Assembly: GCA_032622095.1 (NCBI GenBank)
Contig: CP136063.1
Span: forward strand, 206,261,934-206,325,933
DNA from: Siphonodentalium dalli
Taxonomy: Eukaryota > Mollusca > Scaphopoda > Gadilida > Siphonodentaliidae
Length of the DNA stretch: 64,000 bases
Reading direction: 5' to 3'
The translations under genes were made by a program, and so were the position numbers. Shown here in pieces: positions 44,055 through 54,548 of the stretch. The notes beneath the pieces were generated by a model. The model did no database searches. It was given only the letters and a program-made list of their open reading frames with translations, and had not been told where the DNA came from. Each line of letters starts with the position of its first letter. Within the stretch, counting starts at the first letter, position 1.

Positions 44055-44486
44055 GAACTGATATTTGTGTGAGGTTGGATAATATTGTCACCTTAGTGGC
44101 ACCGTAAATATTTTTTAATGTCCTATTTTACCTGATGGTTGTTCCGTATTTGAAACGTCATGAACCAGGACACACAAATAAAATATCATCGCCGCATTAT
44201 GTGTGCATTAAATATTTTGAGTTGTTCACATCGATCAGTTCCATGGTAAGCACAATTCATAGCAGAAAAGTGGGTGTGGTGATTTGATCCTAATTACCTA
44301 CAAACGTTCTACCTGAAGTATCCGCAATCGATCCACGATATTAAATGGTGAACGGAGTTAGCATCCATATTTTACCAATGTATTTGGCCGTGTCACGCGT
44401 TTCATATTTGCGATGTCACAGTAGGGGTCCTGTTTTATCTTTAATCATAATTATGTCAGTTATTTATATAATTTTAGTAATGGTTA

Positions 44487-44562
44487 GAGCACAAGAATTC
44501 TTTACCAGAATAAATCGAGTCGTAGACGAGATTTATTCTGGTAAAGAACTATTCGCGTGCTC
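44487..44562. repeat. 76-bp hairpin at the right edge of block B
   Basis: GAGCACAAGAATTCTTTACC plus AGAATAAATC is mirrored by GATTTATTCTGGTAAAGAAC plus a diverged GTGCTC end, with a loop of about 12 bases. It lies 10 bp past the end of A/B homology. Confidence 0.7.
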
Positions 44563-45394
44563 TGACCGACTTACGCAATACGCAATACGCAATTGATCGT
44601 GCGTTGAACACGACGTACAATCCGTGCGCTGGCCGAGATGAACACAATGACCCGTTAGCCACACCAATCATCGTGATTACCAGTAGTGTATACACGACAT
44701 GCAGTGATCGCCGTTGAATGTGAATAAATATGTCCGAAGCGACACGGATTAACGTGTGACGCGTTTTCACAAACCAAGTCACTCGCAGATGTGTTTGGAA
44801 AGTCAAATGTGGAAGTCGCATGATTGTGTCTTACTATTATTATATACATTGTATAAGTGGATCATGAATTCCGAAGAAGTCTGTCTGCCAGAATGATGAC
44901 ATGGAATTTGGACCTGTAACCAACAACCAACTACTTTTTGCCAAAGGTAATGCTGCAGCCTGCACATCATTATTATGTGACAAACGTGTCGCCTTTTCAA
45001 GAAACTGTTTCGAAATTACTACCATAATAGTCCATTGGTTCCTCCAGATTCTCCAGATACAAGTTATGTTGTTAGTTATATCGGATATGTGGAGCGCTAT
45101 ATAGTGAAATGGTGATTCTGTTGGATTATTGGATATATCACTATTTAGTGGTTCTAAATGTAAATGTTAATTCATTTATAGTAGGGCGGCTCCGTGTAAA
45201 AAAAAGGGTGAATCGTGCATTTTATGGTAAAAGCAACAAACTTTGTATACAACATCCTGAGGTGATATCTTGTGGATTTGGATATCATGCCAAGCTAGGG
45301 ATATCCCATGGTTGCCATGGTAACCACCGAAAAACATCGCCGCCAAAAATGCCAAATTGGCTTTTGCGGAAGTGCGATTTTGGTGCCCCTCTCC
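44563..45394. other. Unassigned DNA
   Basis: Frames here are short and overlap on both strands with no known motif. Near 45200-45330 a segment with TTTTATGGTAAAAGCA and CATGGTTGCCATGGTAAC resembles the inverse of segments at 58060-58200 and 60170-60290, so part of it is dispersed repeat. Confidence 0.4.
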
Positions 45395-45690
45395 CTGCAG
45401 TGCACCCCTGACTCAAATAGCGCCACTTTTGCCATCTTTAAATCACACGATTAGATTCCTCGTTTCATGGAGAAGAATGTGTATCACCTTTGTGGAAATC
45501 GGCGCTAAACAGGTTTATTAATTATTGTGCACTGACTCAAATGGCGCCACTATTGACGTTTGTAAACCACACCATTAGATTCCTCATATCATGGAGATGA
45601 TTATGTACAAGTTTGGTGGAAATCGGCGACAATTTTGTTTCTGCCCTTCCCCCCTTTTGTGCCCCTGACAACAATAGCGTCACTTTAGAA
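45395..45690. repeat. About 130-bp tandem units (TGACTCAAATGGCGCCAC)
   Basis: Units begin near 45410, 45533 and 45663 with (C/A)CTGACTCAAATRGCGCCAC, followed by ACCACACCATTAGATTCCTC, ATCATGGAGA and GGTGGAAATCGGCG. The same family occurs at 62790-63140. Confidence 0.8.
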
Positions 45691-46248
45691 AATTCTAACC
45701 CGCACTATCTTATCCATTATCCAGTACCAAAAATAGACCTCTCTATTGTTTTCGAGATGGTCCCTGTAAATTGTTATGGAACACAGACAGACATTGGCAA
45801 ATATATATATATACACAAAACTGAATACCAAGTAAAACGCTGTGGTGACAAACGATGTAAAGCATGCCGTCACGTGTTTCCGGGGAAAAAATTACCATTA
45901 AAAAACAAAATGGAAATATTCCCAAATACTGACATGGACTGTAAATAAAAAAATCTGATATACTACATAACTTGCGATGGATGCGGCGAAGGATACGTAG
46001 GCCAAACCGGAAACACTGTATGTGAAAGGGTGACCATCCATCGGCAACAAATAAATCATAAGGAATATCGACAGATACCACTAAGTGGGCATTTGGAAGA
46101 ATGCAACAATGGCAACTTCAGGATATTCCCATTCTACAAAATGAAAACAGACAATATTATGGCTAGACTAGCACAAGAATATCTATTTAGACAACGTTTC
46201 CGGTCGAAACTAAACGCCGGAAGTGACCCAATTTTGGGTAATCCGTAA
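45691..46248 (+). pseudogene. Penelope-like element: GIY-YIG endonuclease end
   Basis: In one frame, interrupted by a single TAA at 45946-45948, the sequence reads RCGDKRCKACRHVF, then IYYITCDGCGEGYVGQTGNT, then CERVTIHRQQI, PLSGHL, and finally RLAQEYLFRQRFRSKLN before a TAA at 46246-46248. This is the layout of the C-terminal GIY-YIG nuclease of Penelope-like retroelements: a Cys-rich linker, the IYYI...YVG pair, a conserved Arg and a late Glu. The reverse transcriptase that should precede it is absent or unrecognisable to the left, where the tandem repeat at 45395-45690 ends. A separate piece resembling the N-terminal part of such a polyprotein lies on the opposite strand at 46278-46463. 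Clearly dead here because of the stop and truncation, unless the stop is a sequencing error. Confidence 0.75.
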
Positions 46249-46277
46249 GAGCTGCATTTCATCTCAAATTGTGTGAG

Positions 46278-46463
46278 TTATTCGGCTTCTTTATCAGTTA
46301 GGCATTTAGAGAACTTTGTGACAAACTTCTCCTCATTTGTAGGAAGTTTCTTGTAAAAACGATCGTCCAAGAGTGTATCTTCCGATTTGTTGGCATAGTC
46401 GGTCGCTTCCATAATAACCAGTGCACCTCCTTTGTCTGCTCTTTTACAAACAATAGTGTTGTC
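46278..46463 (-). pseudogene. Penelope-like element: N-terminal/RT-proximal fragment
   Basis: The minus-strand frame contains CKRADKGGALVIMEATDYAN followed by LLDDRFYKKLPTNEEKFV. The ADKGGAxVIM..DY...L.D..FYKKL pattern is a recognisable block just ahead of the reverse-transcriptase fingers in Penelope-like elements. The frame upstream of about 46463 runs into a tandem repeat and is not coding. It lies tail-to-tail with the GIY-YIG fragment, only 30 bp away, so one of the two pieces was inverted. Confidence 0.6.
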
Positions 46464-46469
46464 AGAACA

Positions 46470-46975
46470 AAGGCGATTTTTTGAACAGCTGGATGGGCGT
46501 ATGTGACCCAGTTTGTGATTTCTAGATGGACTGGTGGCAGCACAAGAATACACAAGGATAGCCCCGTGGCTGCTGTGATTATGCATACATATTGGAATTT
46601 GGCAATGAGAAATTGTTAATTTCCTCCACGCACGACTTACACCCAATTTTTGAACAGCTGGACAGGTTAATTGTGACCTAGTTTTTTTTTATTTTGAGAT
46701 GGACTAGTAGCGGCACAAAACGAATCCAGAACAATAGCCTCGTGGCTGCTATGGTTATGCATACGCATGCGATTTAGCAACGAAAACTGACCTTTTTTCA
46801 TTATGTTGACCCCATGCACGACTTACGCCCAATTTTGAACAGCTGGATGAGCGTATGTGACCTGGTTTGTGATTTCTAGATGGACTAGTCGCGGCACAAG
46901 AAGAATCCAGAAAGGATGGCACCGTAGCTGCTGTGATTATGCATACATACATGTGGGCGATTTAGTAACGATTAT
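46470..46975. repeat. About 175-bp tandem repeat, 3 units
   Basis: Each unit has GAACAGCTGGATGRGCGTAT, then GTGATTTCTAGATGGACT, AGCCCCGTGGCTGCTGTGAT, TATGCATACATA and GCACGACTTACRCCCAATTTT. Units start at about 46481, 46655 and 46840. Parts (GATTTAGYAACGA, CATGCACGACTTACGCCC) recur in the repeat at 49310-50015. Confidence 0.75.
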
Positions 46976-49309
46976 TATCATATTATGAGAACTGGGAACT
47001 AGAAACTGGGGTTGGTCTGGGAACTAGTAACGGAATTCTTGGAACTTGTGTAAGGGCAGATATGAAGCTACTCACAAACTCACAAACAACCTTCAACGGC
47101 ATTACAGCACAATAAACTGGTTTGATACAGTGCAATGCTAATATGGGTGAATCTGTGTTTTTAAAAGAAATAAGTATTAAAAGATTATTTAGCTGGTTTT
47201 GAATGAGATGATATATACCATACCACGGTACCACACACCAATGCAAACAGTATGTACTCTATATATGTAGACATCAGAGGCTACATAGGTGAAGCTGTCG
47301 ACGAATCTTAATGCGTCATAACTGATGGAATTATACCTGCTAAGTTAATGGCACCTAATCGTATCGTTGTCTCCTAAAATTTTGTGGACCGAACAATGAA
47401 GAGCATTTTTTTGATAATTCATGTTTCCGATGGGTGGGAAAGTAGAGTGGGGAACGTGGATATAATCTAGGAATCTGGTACTGATATATACGGCGCGGCA
47501 ATGCCGATAGTTGTGTGGTTTATAATAATTCAAGTGTCCGATGGGTGGTCGAGTTGGATTGTCTTCATCTAGAAATGATACACTGATATGACCGTCGCAA
47601 ATCATATTAAATAAAAGGTCGACCGACCACAATGTCCCTGGACACGGTGGCTAACTGAAGGATTGGATATGTCCGGAATAAATGTCATCATCCGGAAACC
47701 TCAAATGTTGAAAATCAAGAAATATCGTCAAACTAGGGGCCATAACTGCGGTAGAAAGATCGGATAAGTCTGGTTTTCGAACTCGTTCAAGATATTTTTT
47801 AAAAACAGCTCTTACGCAAAACATTGTTAAAATCGGTTAATATTTGTTCAAGTTATTGCGCTAACGAGCTAGAAAAGTCGGCAAAAATGGCAAGAACTCG
47901 ACAAAAATGGGTCCAACCAAAGTCAGAATTGCAGGTTCCAACGATGTTTAATATCTGTGCCAAATTAAAAAAATGACTGGACAATGACGGAATATGTACA
48001 CAGGCTCCGGCTAAAGTTGGGTCCCAGGATGTATGATGCTATGTCAAAAATGATTTTTATTAAATATGTATGGCAATGTGCGTTTTAGTCATGGTTCTAA
48101 CGATGAACCCATTTCTTTGTGATAGATGCCAAGATTAATCAATTAATTTGCAATTGAGTTAAAGGGGTGTAAAAGCTATTCTGCATCATAAGTTTCAAGA
48201 TCTATCCAAGTAGACCCACGGAGCGTCGATAAACCTAGCGGTATTTTCAATTAGGAGATTCATTTCAACAGAACATTGTGTGTCAGTATCTAAAGAGTTA
48301 TTTTTAATCACCTCTCCAATTCTGTTCGCTGGCGACCACAAAATGCCACCAGTCTCATAAGATTAATATATGGAATTCCAGAATAACAGGTGGGCCTTGG
48401 GTGGTAAAAGTCTTTTGTATTTATCACATTGAGTGCTTCTTTCAACGGTTTACATTTAAACATCAGAATCCCCTTCCTGCTGAAACGAGCGACACATGCC
48501 AATCGATATAGGTCTCGCTGGGCATGTAGTGACAAGGCTGAAATCTAGCTCCAGTCTTATAATTGATGCTACGTACACAGAATGACAATGCTTTCATGAA
48601 ATTCCTATCCGATTGATTTAAAACTATCACAATACAAATTGGCATTGTCTTGGAGAATGACTATATACATATATTGCATATTTTGGTTATAAATGTTGGG
48701 ATCGTTGTCCGACTTAAGTTGGCTGAATATCAGGCACAAATCAATTGCTAGTTTTCCGGGTGACATCCTGTCTCAGTGTAAACAAGAAGTCAAGACTGTC
48801 ACCATATAATCAACTTGTTTTATAGTATTAGTGTATACATAATGCAGATATAACAAATACAAATACCGTATACACGAAGATGTTGTCCGGGTGGGATGAG
48901 GTGTGTTGACAATTAATTTGGAAATGCCGCTCCGCCTCATACATGTACTATAGGCTATAGTCCCGGGTTTGGTCAATGGGTCGATAGTCGGTGTGACTAT
49001 ACAGAGCGTTTAGGATTTCAAGTGGGTTTCGCTGATCTCTTCGTGGTATACCTGCCAGTATCTTGGGTTCTGGGACTTCTCTTCCCGATATCGTGACGTA
49101 TCGTTTATACCACTATATAGACATGGCCGAAAATCGCCACCATCTGCTCCTCTGGTATTTAAACAATTAAATCGACAATATGGATAGAGAAACCCCAGAT
49201 CCATCAGGACCTAAAACTCATACGTATTTTCAACAACAGACTGGGAGATGTTACAAAAAAACAAAGAAATGTTTTTGAAAACCGTTTCGCAGCCCATAAA
49301 CATGATTAC
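46976..49309. other. Unassigned DNA, no convincing gene
   Basis: About 2.3 kb. The minus frame 47345-47632 contains two related blocks (RPPIGHLNYYKPHNYRHCRA and FPPIGNMNYQKNALHCS) that reflect a short diverged internal duplication. The minus frame 48308-48535 has protein-like composition but no known motif. I assign no gene. Confidence 0.35.
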
Positions 49310-49312
49310 GTA

Positions 49313-50015
49313 GCTAGAAGGATGGCGGCCTCCCGGGAATTCTTGCATTTTCATGCGGTGCCACTCGGTGTGCGTCCATGGGACAGGGGCGCAACCATAT
49401 AGCCCCTTCCAAATTTTCGATAATTGGGCAGAAGTCATGCACGGAGCCCAACATTGCAATTTTTGTTGCTAAATCGGCTGCGTGGCCAGAACCATGGCAG
49501 TCACAAGGGAATCCTTCCGTGTATATATGGTCGTGTCCCTGTCATATATAAGATGCCCGCTCGGTGGCACCTCACGGAAATGCCAGGATTCCAGGGTGCC
49601 GCCAAGGTTCTGGCTACTCAGCCGATTTAGTAACAATCGTGCTATTTGGTCTCCATGCACGACTTCAGACCAATTTTCGAATATTTTGAAGGGGCTATAT
49701 AGTCACGTCCCTGTCCTATAGATGCCCGCTGGGTGGCACCCCACGAAAATGCAAGAATTCCCGGGTGGCCGCCATGGATCTGGCTACGCAGCCGATTCAG
49801 TATCAAAAGGGGCTATTTTGACACTACATGCACGACTTCAGCCCTATTTTCGAAAATATGGAACGGGTGATATGGTTGCCTCCCTGTCCTATATAAATGC
49901 CCGCTGTGTGGCACCGCACGAAAATTCAAGGATTCCCTTGTGACTGCCATGGTTCTGGCAACGCAGCCGATTTAGCAACAAAAAGTGCAATGTTGAGCTC
50001 CATGCACGATACATA
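49313..50015. repeat. About 180-190-bp repeat in inverted then direct copies
   Basis: A leftward copy (49313-49535: GGCGGCCTCCCGGGAATTCT, ATGCGGTGCCACTCGG) is followed by rightward copies starting near 49540, 49700 and 49880 (GATGCCCGCTSGGTGGCACC, CACGAAAATGCAAGAATTCC, GCAGCCGATTTAG, CATGCACGACTTCAGCCC). It makes a head-to-head start followed by a tandem array. Confidence 0.75.
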
Positions 50016-50107
50016 TATCATATTTTTTATCAAGGTAAAATGATCACGAAACCGTTGGGGTTAAACAAAATTAATAATGATTTCCATATTACTACGGGAC
50101 ATTTACT

Positions 50108-50448
50108 AGGGTTGGGGCAACTGTTCAAAAACTGGTTCCTTGTATACTTTTTTAGTAGAAACATGGCATGTATATTTTCAACATCGGATGGGTTGTGATA
50201 AAAAAAATTGCACTCTATTCCAATGTTTTAATGTCACGTGATCTCCAAATCCAAGATGGCTGCAGTCTTAAGCAAAAATCGGGATATTTTCGAGGATTTG
50301 TGTGCTTGTTTTTGACCAAATCTACCCCAAATAGCCGCCATAATTATGTCCCCAAATCATCCGATTCACTTGCTTTTATTATTTACTGGTTCAGTCGAAA
50401 CAGCAGATGTGCTCAGGAAGTTTAGAGCTAACATTGTGGGTTGTTTAA
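50108..50448 (+). repeat. Truncated copy of the GTGTGGGGGCAA element
   Basis: Direct copy of 50877-51212: GGGGCAACTGTTCAAAAA, TGGTTCCTTGTATAC, TCCAAATCCAAGATGGCTGC, CAGTCGAAACAGCAGATGTG. The right end with its inverted terminus is missing. Confidence 0.75.
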
Positions 50449-50873
50449 CTCAGATAAAATATAGATTTATAACGATATAGTTGAAAACGGTCATTGTTCA
50501 TTTTGCCGTTAGAGCTGTATGGCTAGTTAACCTTCATAAAAAATATTATATCTCTAACACTATGGTTAATTAACATTCATCAAACACCTTAAAGACAATA
50601 CAAGGAATGAAATAGATTTCACTATGATGTTGGTGTGATTTAATGTGGTTTAATGTCACGTGACCTCTATGGTTGCTCAGATAAAATATAGATTTATATT
50701 TTATAACATTGTACGCAAGACCCGATGTAGTTGAAAACGGTCATTGTTCATTTTGCCGCTAGGGCTGTATGGCTTGTTAACCTTAATCAATTTTGTTCTA
50801 TCTCTAACTCTATGGTTAATTAACATTCATCAAATACCTTAAAGACAATACAAGGAATGAAATAGATTTCACT
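50449..50873. repeat. Tandem duplication of an about 190-bp segment
   Basis: CAGATAAAATATAGATTTAT, GTTGAAAACGGTCATTGTTC, TATGGTTAATTAACATTCAT and GAATGAAATAGATTTCACTA occur in both halves (50454-50632 and 50678-50873). The first half shows the uninterrupted site TTCACTATGATG, the second the site with the MITE inserted. Confidence 0.8.
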
Positions 50874-51411
50874 AGTGTGGGGGCAACTGTTCAAAAAATG
50901 GTTCCTTGTATACTTTTTTTTGGTAGCAGCATGGCATGTGTATTTTCAACATCAGGATGGGTTGTGCTAAATAATTGGACTCTATTCCAATTTTTAATGT
51001 CACGTGACCTCCAAATCCAAGATGGCTGCCGTCATAACAAAAAATCAGGATATGTTCGAGGATTGTTGTGCATGTTGTTGACTAAATCTACCCAAAATAG
51101 CCGCCATATGTTCCCAAATCATCCGATCCACTTGCCTGTATTGTTTACTGGTTCAGTCGAAACAGCAGATGTGCTCAAGAAGGTCAGAGTTAACATTATG
51201 GGTTGTTTATCGATTTTCGTTTTGAAGGTTGAGTGAGGGTGATTTACATGACGTTTTCACCATATCGGTACCCTCTCATCCTGTTCTACTTCCGGTTGGA
51301 TAAAACATTGGAATAGAGTCTTTAAAATCCCTCCAAACTGGATAGGTTATGAAAATCATAGTGGCTTGCTTCTACTAAAAAGTATACAAGATCTGCACTT
51401 GCCCCCACACT
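50874..51411 (+). mobile_element. TA-flanked MITE with GTGTGGGGGCAA ends
   Basis: Left TAGTGTGGGGGCAACTG (50874) and right TTGCCCCCACACTA (ending 51411) are inverse. The inverse similarity continues with AAGTATACAAG / CTTGTATACTT. The target TA is duplicated, judged against the intact site at 50630. TA targets point to the Tc1/mariner-like group; ends of this exact sequence are not ones I recognise. Contains AAGATGGCTGCC. Confidence 0.75.
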
Positions 51412-51479
51412 AATAACTGTGGACTATCGGCAAAGGCACTGGTGATGGTCTGTTGATCAGATTAAACTCTCATTCGCGA

Positions 51480-51700
51480 GGATGCCTCACCAGCAGCGCT
51501 ACGTACTTCTTGATCAGTGTGGCATTATCACTGATCGCCGCCAAAAGAGTAGCCGTTAACGTGTCACTTGCAACACTTAGGAAACAGCCGTCCACACCAT
51601 ACTGTGCCATAACCAATACAAAATCGAAGACTGCCCCCCGCCCCTCCAATGTGTTTTTGTTCTTGAGGACACAATTGTCATGGTTATTCCCGCTGTTGGG
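51480..51700 (-). CDS. Possible exon, unknown protein
   Basis: A minus-strand frame of about 80 codons, richer in GC than its surroundings, reads GAVFDFVLVMAQYGVDGC then SDTLTATLLAAISDNATLIK and KKYVALLVRHPRE, ending at a TGA near 51470. Upstream it could be bounded by an acceptor CCTACCCCAACAG|C at about 51690. Composition is protein-like, but I do not know the family and it may be a transposon remnant. The overlapping plus-strand frame (51453-51704) looks like its shadow. Confidence 0.25.
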
Positions 51701-51704
51701 GTAG

Positions 51705-52284
51705 GATTGTAATATATGACAACTTCAGAAATTAGCAGTCTTCCTAGGGACTTAGTATCGAACGTGTTTTCATTTTTGAAAACAATGAAAACCGGTTCAG
51801 CCAGTTACAGAGGTGTTGACGATTTAAATGCAGACGGGGAACCACAGTGCAGTTATATTTGTCGATAACTTCCTGTTGATCTCTCCGAGACAAAATCCAT
51901 ACATGGGAATGACATGACCACCATCAGATTTTAAATCTTCAAAATACATTTTCAATGTATAAACCTACACACACGGATTGAAATAATTGGATGGGACATG
52001 GCATGACATGATATTAATTATTTGATACAATAAAGTGCACTAAGATATAGACGCATGTTTTGCTTAAATCGGGACAGCAATACATTTTCACTAAATGATT
52101 TGTTCTAGATCGTGAGAGATGAGCAACATTGAGTTTCACATATCACCATCACTGACTATGAAATGAAAACAGCCAAAGAGAAGACCAACAACAAATATAA
52201 CTACAGTCCATGCATGTAGGTTAAAATAGTACATTCCTTGGAGTATAAATAACAATTGAATAACACAATCAAACCACCAAATAC
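51705..52284. other. Unassigned DNA
   Basis: No recognised gene or repeat. Confidence 0.4.
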
Positions 52285-52400
52285 ATGTAGTGTGCTGTCC
52301 AAAATGTCTTATTTTTATCTGTGGTACATGCGTGTCAAGTTTGGTGCTTTTACCATAAAATGCACAATTTTGTCATCTATCCGCCCCACTATTAGTGCAT
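52285..52400. repeat. Dispersed repeat shared with 60210-60325
   Basis: AATGTCTTATTTTTAT, GTACATGCGTGTCAAGTTTG, TTTTACCATAAAATGCAC and TTTTGTCATCTATCCGCCCC are common to both. The core ACCATAAAAT..ACGATT also recurs near 58160. Confidence 0.75.
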
Positions 52401-52820
52401 TAGATTAGACGCCTTCAATCATAAACAATCATTTAATAGAACTGGAAGTGGAAATACGAACAAAAATCTGCGATCAGAAATTCTGTAAGATGGTTGGGTG
52501 TGGGCTGGGGGGGGGGGGGGTATCGAATAACGTTATTCTCAATAATTGGATGTCATATGAGTTTGTTATTTGTGCATAAGATTAGATAATCCTTCAATCA
52601 AAAACAATCGTTTTTAGAACTGGAATTGCAAACAAAAATCTTCGATCTGAATTGGGTGGGGGTGGCGAATAACTTTGTTCTTCAAACTTGGGTTGGCGAA
52701 TAACATTAGTCGTTAAACTCGGACGTAGATAAGTTTCTTACTTTTTGTATTTGATTAGACGATCCTTCATTCATAAACAATCATTTTATATATATGACAT
52801 GCACCACGGATACCGACCAA
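52396..52820. repeat. About 180-bp tandem units, diverged, with G-runs
   Basis: ATTAGAYRATCCTTCAATCA, AAACAATC.TTT, AGAACTGGAA and AAAATCTKCGATC recur at about 52404, 52582 and 52755. A G-run sits at 52509-52520. Confidence 0.65.
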
Positions 52821-53122
52821 ACATTTGGTAAAACATTTTGTGAGAATGGGATGTGAGAAGGGAGGGGCACACACGCTAATACAAGTACTTATAATTTATG
52901 TGCACATGACAATGGTCCGGTTTTAGTCTGAACATGTCATACCGTTACTTGCAGACTTTAAGTTGTGAACGTATTGTCTGTATCTGTATGTAGTCTTAAC
53001 GATAGGAGTAGAGGCAACTTGAGCCTCACCGCCACATATTCACGATCACCTATATTGACTGGCAAGTGTCGCTTTTTACCGATCCAGCAGGAAGAGAACT
53101 TTTAATGTTTAATTGAAAACCT

Positions 53123-54020
53123 TTGAATGAATAACTCGACACGACAAACACAAAGGGCGCTTACTATCTCCAAGACACACCTGTTGTGTTGTGATGTTGT
53201 AGATCGCTCATATCAGGTTGGTGGCCTTTTGTTGTCGCTCGATTATCGTGAAAGGTCAGATTTGGAGAGGGGTCCAAAATTAGCCTTTAGTTTATCAAAC
53301 AATATTCTATTGAAATTAATTTCTATGGGAAATACCATAATGCCTATCGAAGCTCTCCAGGTCTACCTTGATAATGACTTTGCTTAGAATAAACTAGAAC
53401 AATAAACCGTTAAATTTGTGAAACGCAATGACAATTCAATTTTCTAGAAGGATGTAGCCTTTATGTCTTTTGCAAAGAAACTGGCTGATATTGACCACTT
53501 TCACACACTAATTGGTTTATTATTCTAACATCCGATCCAAGACTAACAACTCACAAACTCTAAAATATTTAAAAAAACGTTGAATGAGTTACTAAACACG
53601 ACAAGCACAAAAGGCGTTTACTGTCCAAGACATACCTGTTGTTTTGTGATGTTGTATATGTCTCTTATGAGACTGGTGCCTTTTTTGTCGCTGTATTATC
53701 GTGTGAGATCAGAATTGGAGAGGGGTCCATAATTAGCCGTTGGTTTATCAAACAACGTTCTATTGACATTAACGTTCTATAGGAAAGGCCATAGTACTCA
53801 TAGAAGCTCTCCAAATCTTCTTGGAAAATTGCTTTGTCTGGAATAGACTAGAAGATTAAACGGTGAAATTTGCGCACAATGGCATTCAATTTCGAGAAGA
53901 ATGTAGGCTTACGTCTTTTGCAAAGCAACTGGCTAATATTGACCACTTTTACAAACTAATTGGTTGATCGTTCTAACGTCCGAACCAGTTATTCGTGAAC
54001 TCTAACACATTTGACGAATA
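53123..54020. repeat. Tandem duplication, period about 458 bp
   Basis: Two copies (53123-53580 and 53581-54020) share GTTGTAGATCGCTCATA/GTTGTATATGTCTCTTA, GGAGAGGGGTCC, TTTATCAAACAA, GAAGCTCTCCA, CTTTTGCAAAG and ATATTGACCACTTT. The first copy has an 86-codon open frame (53127-53387) that the second lacks, so coding is doubtful. Confidence 0.8.
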
Positions 54021-54289
54021 TGGCGCTGCATGAGCATCCATGTATGCATTTCCAATGGCATAGCGTCCAATTAGAACATTAACATAAAACGGATTTAGTG
54101 GTAAGCTAATATATATGTCGGAAGTGACTTCAATGTTCATTAAATATTATGATTATCTATATATATCCACAGGTTTATAATTATGATGACTAGTACACTT
54201 GCTTGAATACATAATGCTATCAAGAGAATGAGTATCGATGAGCATGCCATGCACAATTAGTTGTCATCGATAGTAACATCCAGTAAATT

Positions 54290-54548
54290 CGCCTCTTATC
54301 GTATATTAGACTCCCAATAGAATATGGCACGTGGACCAATGCCTCATATTCGGATAGATTATGTGCCCTCTGCAACTCAGAAATAGGCGACGAGTATCAT
54401 GTCATCCTTAAATGTATTGAACCCCAAGACATAAACGTACAATACCTGGGACCATACTATTACCGGATACCAAACGCTAACAAGTTACCAGCACTATTCA
54501 ATAACCACAACAGAATAATTACCAAGAATCTCTCAGTTTTTTTATAAA
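54290..54548 (+). pseudogene. LINE reverse-transcriptase C-terminal fragment
   Basis: The plus strand in one frame reads IRLPIEYGTWTNASYSDR, then LCALCNSEIGDEYHVILKC, and ends KNLSVFL before a stop. This has the complete C-x2-C...H...C knuckle and the preceding IE.G.W motif of LINE RT tails, and is the better-preserved relative of the fragment at 194-544. An in-frame TAA just upstream (about 54283) marks decay. No 3' tail repeats are evident. Confidence 0.65.

Larger units (their letters stand above)
40658..44476. repeat. Segmental duplication block B (GPCR-3, satellite, flank)
   Basis: Direct duplicate of 24522-29187; see block A. It lacks the Harbinger-like insert and has a shorter satellite. 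Confidence 0.9.

Noticed and set aside
44487-44562. tRNA-derived SINE head (GGTTAGAGCAC)
   Set aside because: No A-box/B-box pair at the right spacing and the segment is a simple hairpin.
47345-47632. 95-codon minus-strand frame as a retroelement palm domain
   Set aside because: No YxDD or other RT signature; the two similar halves reflect a short internal duplication of DNA.
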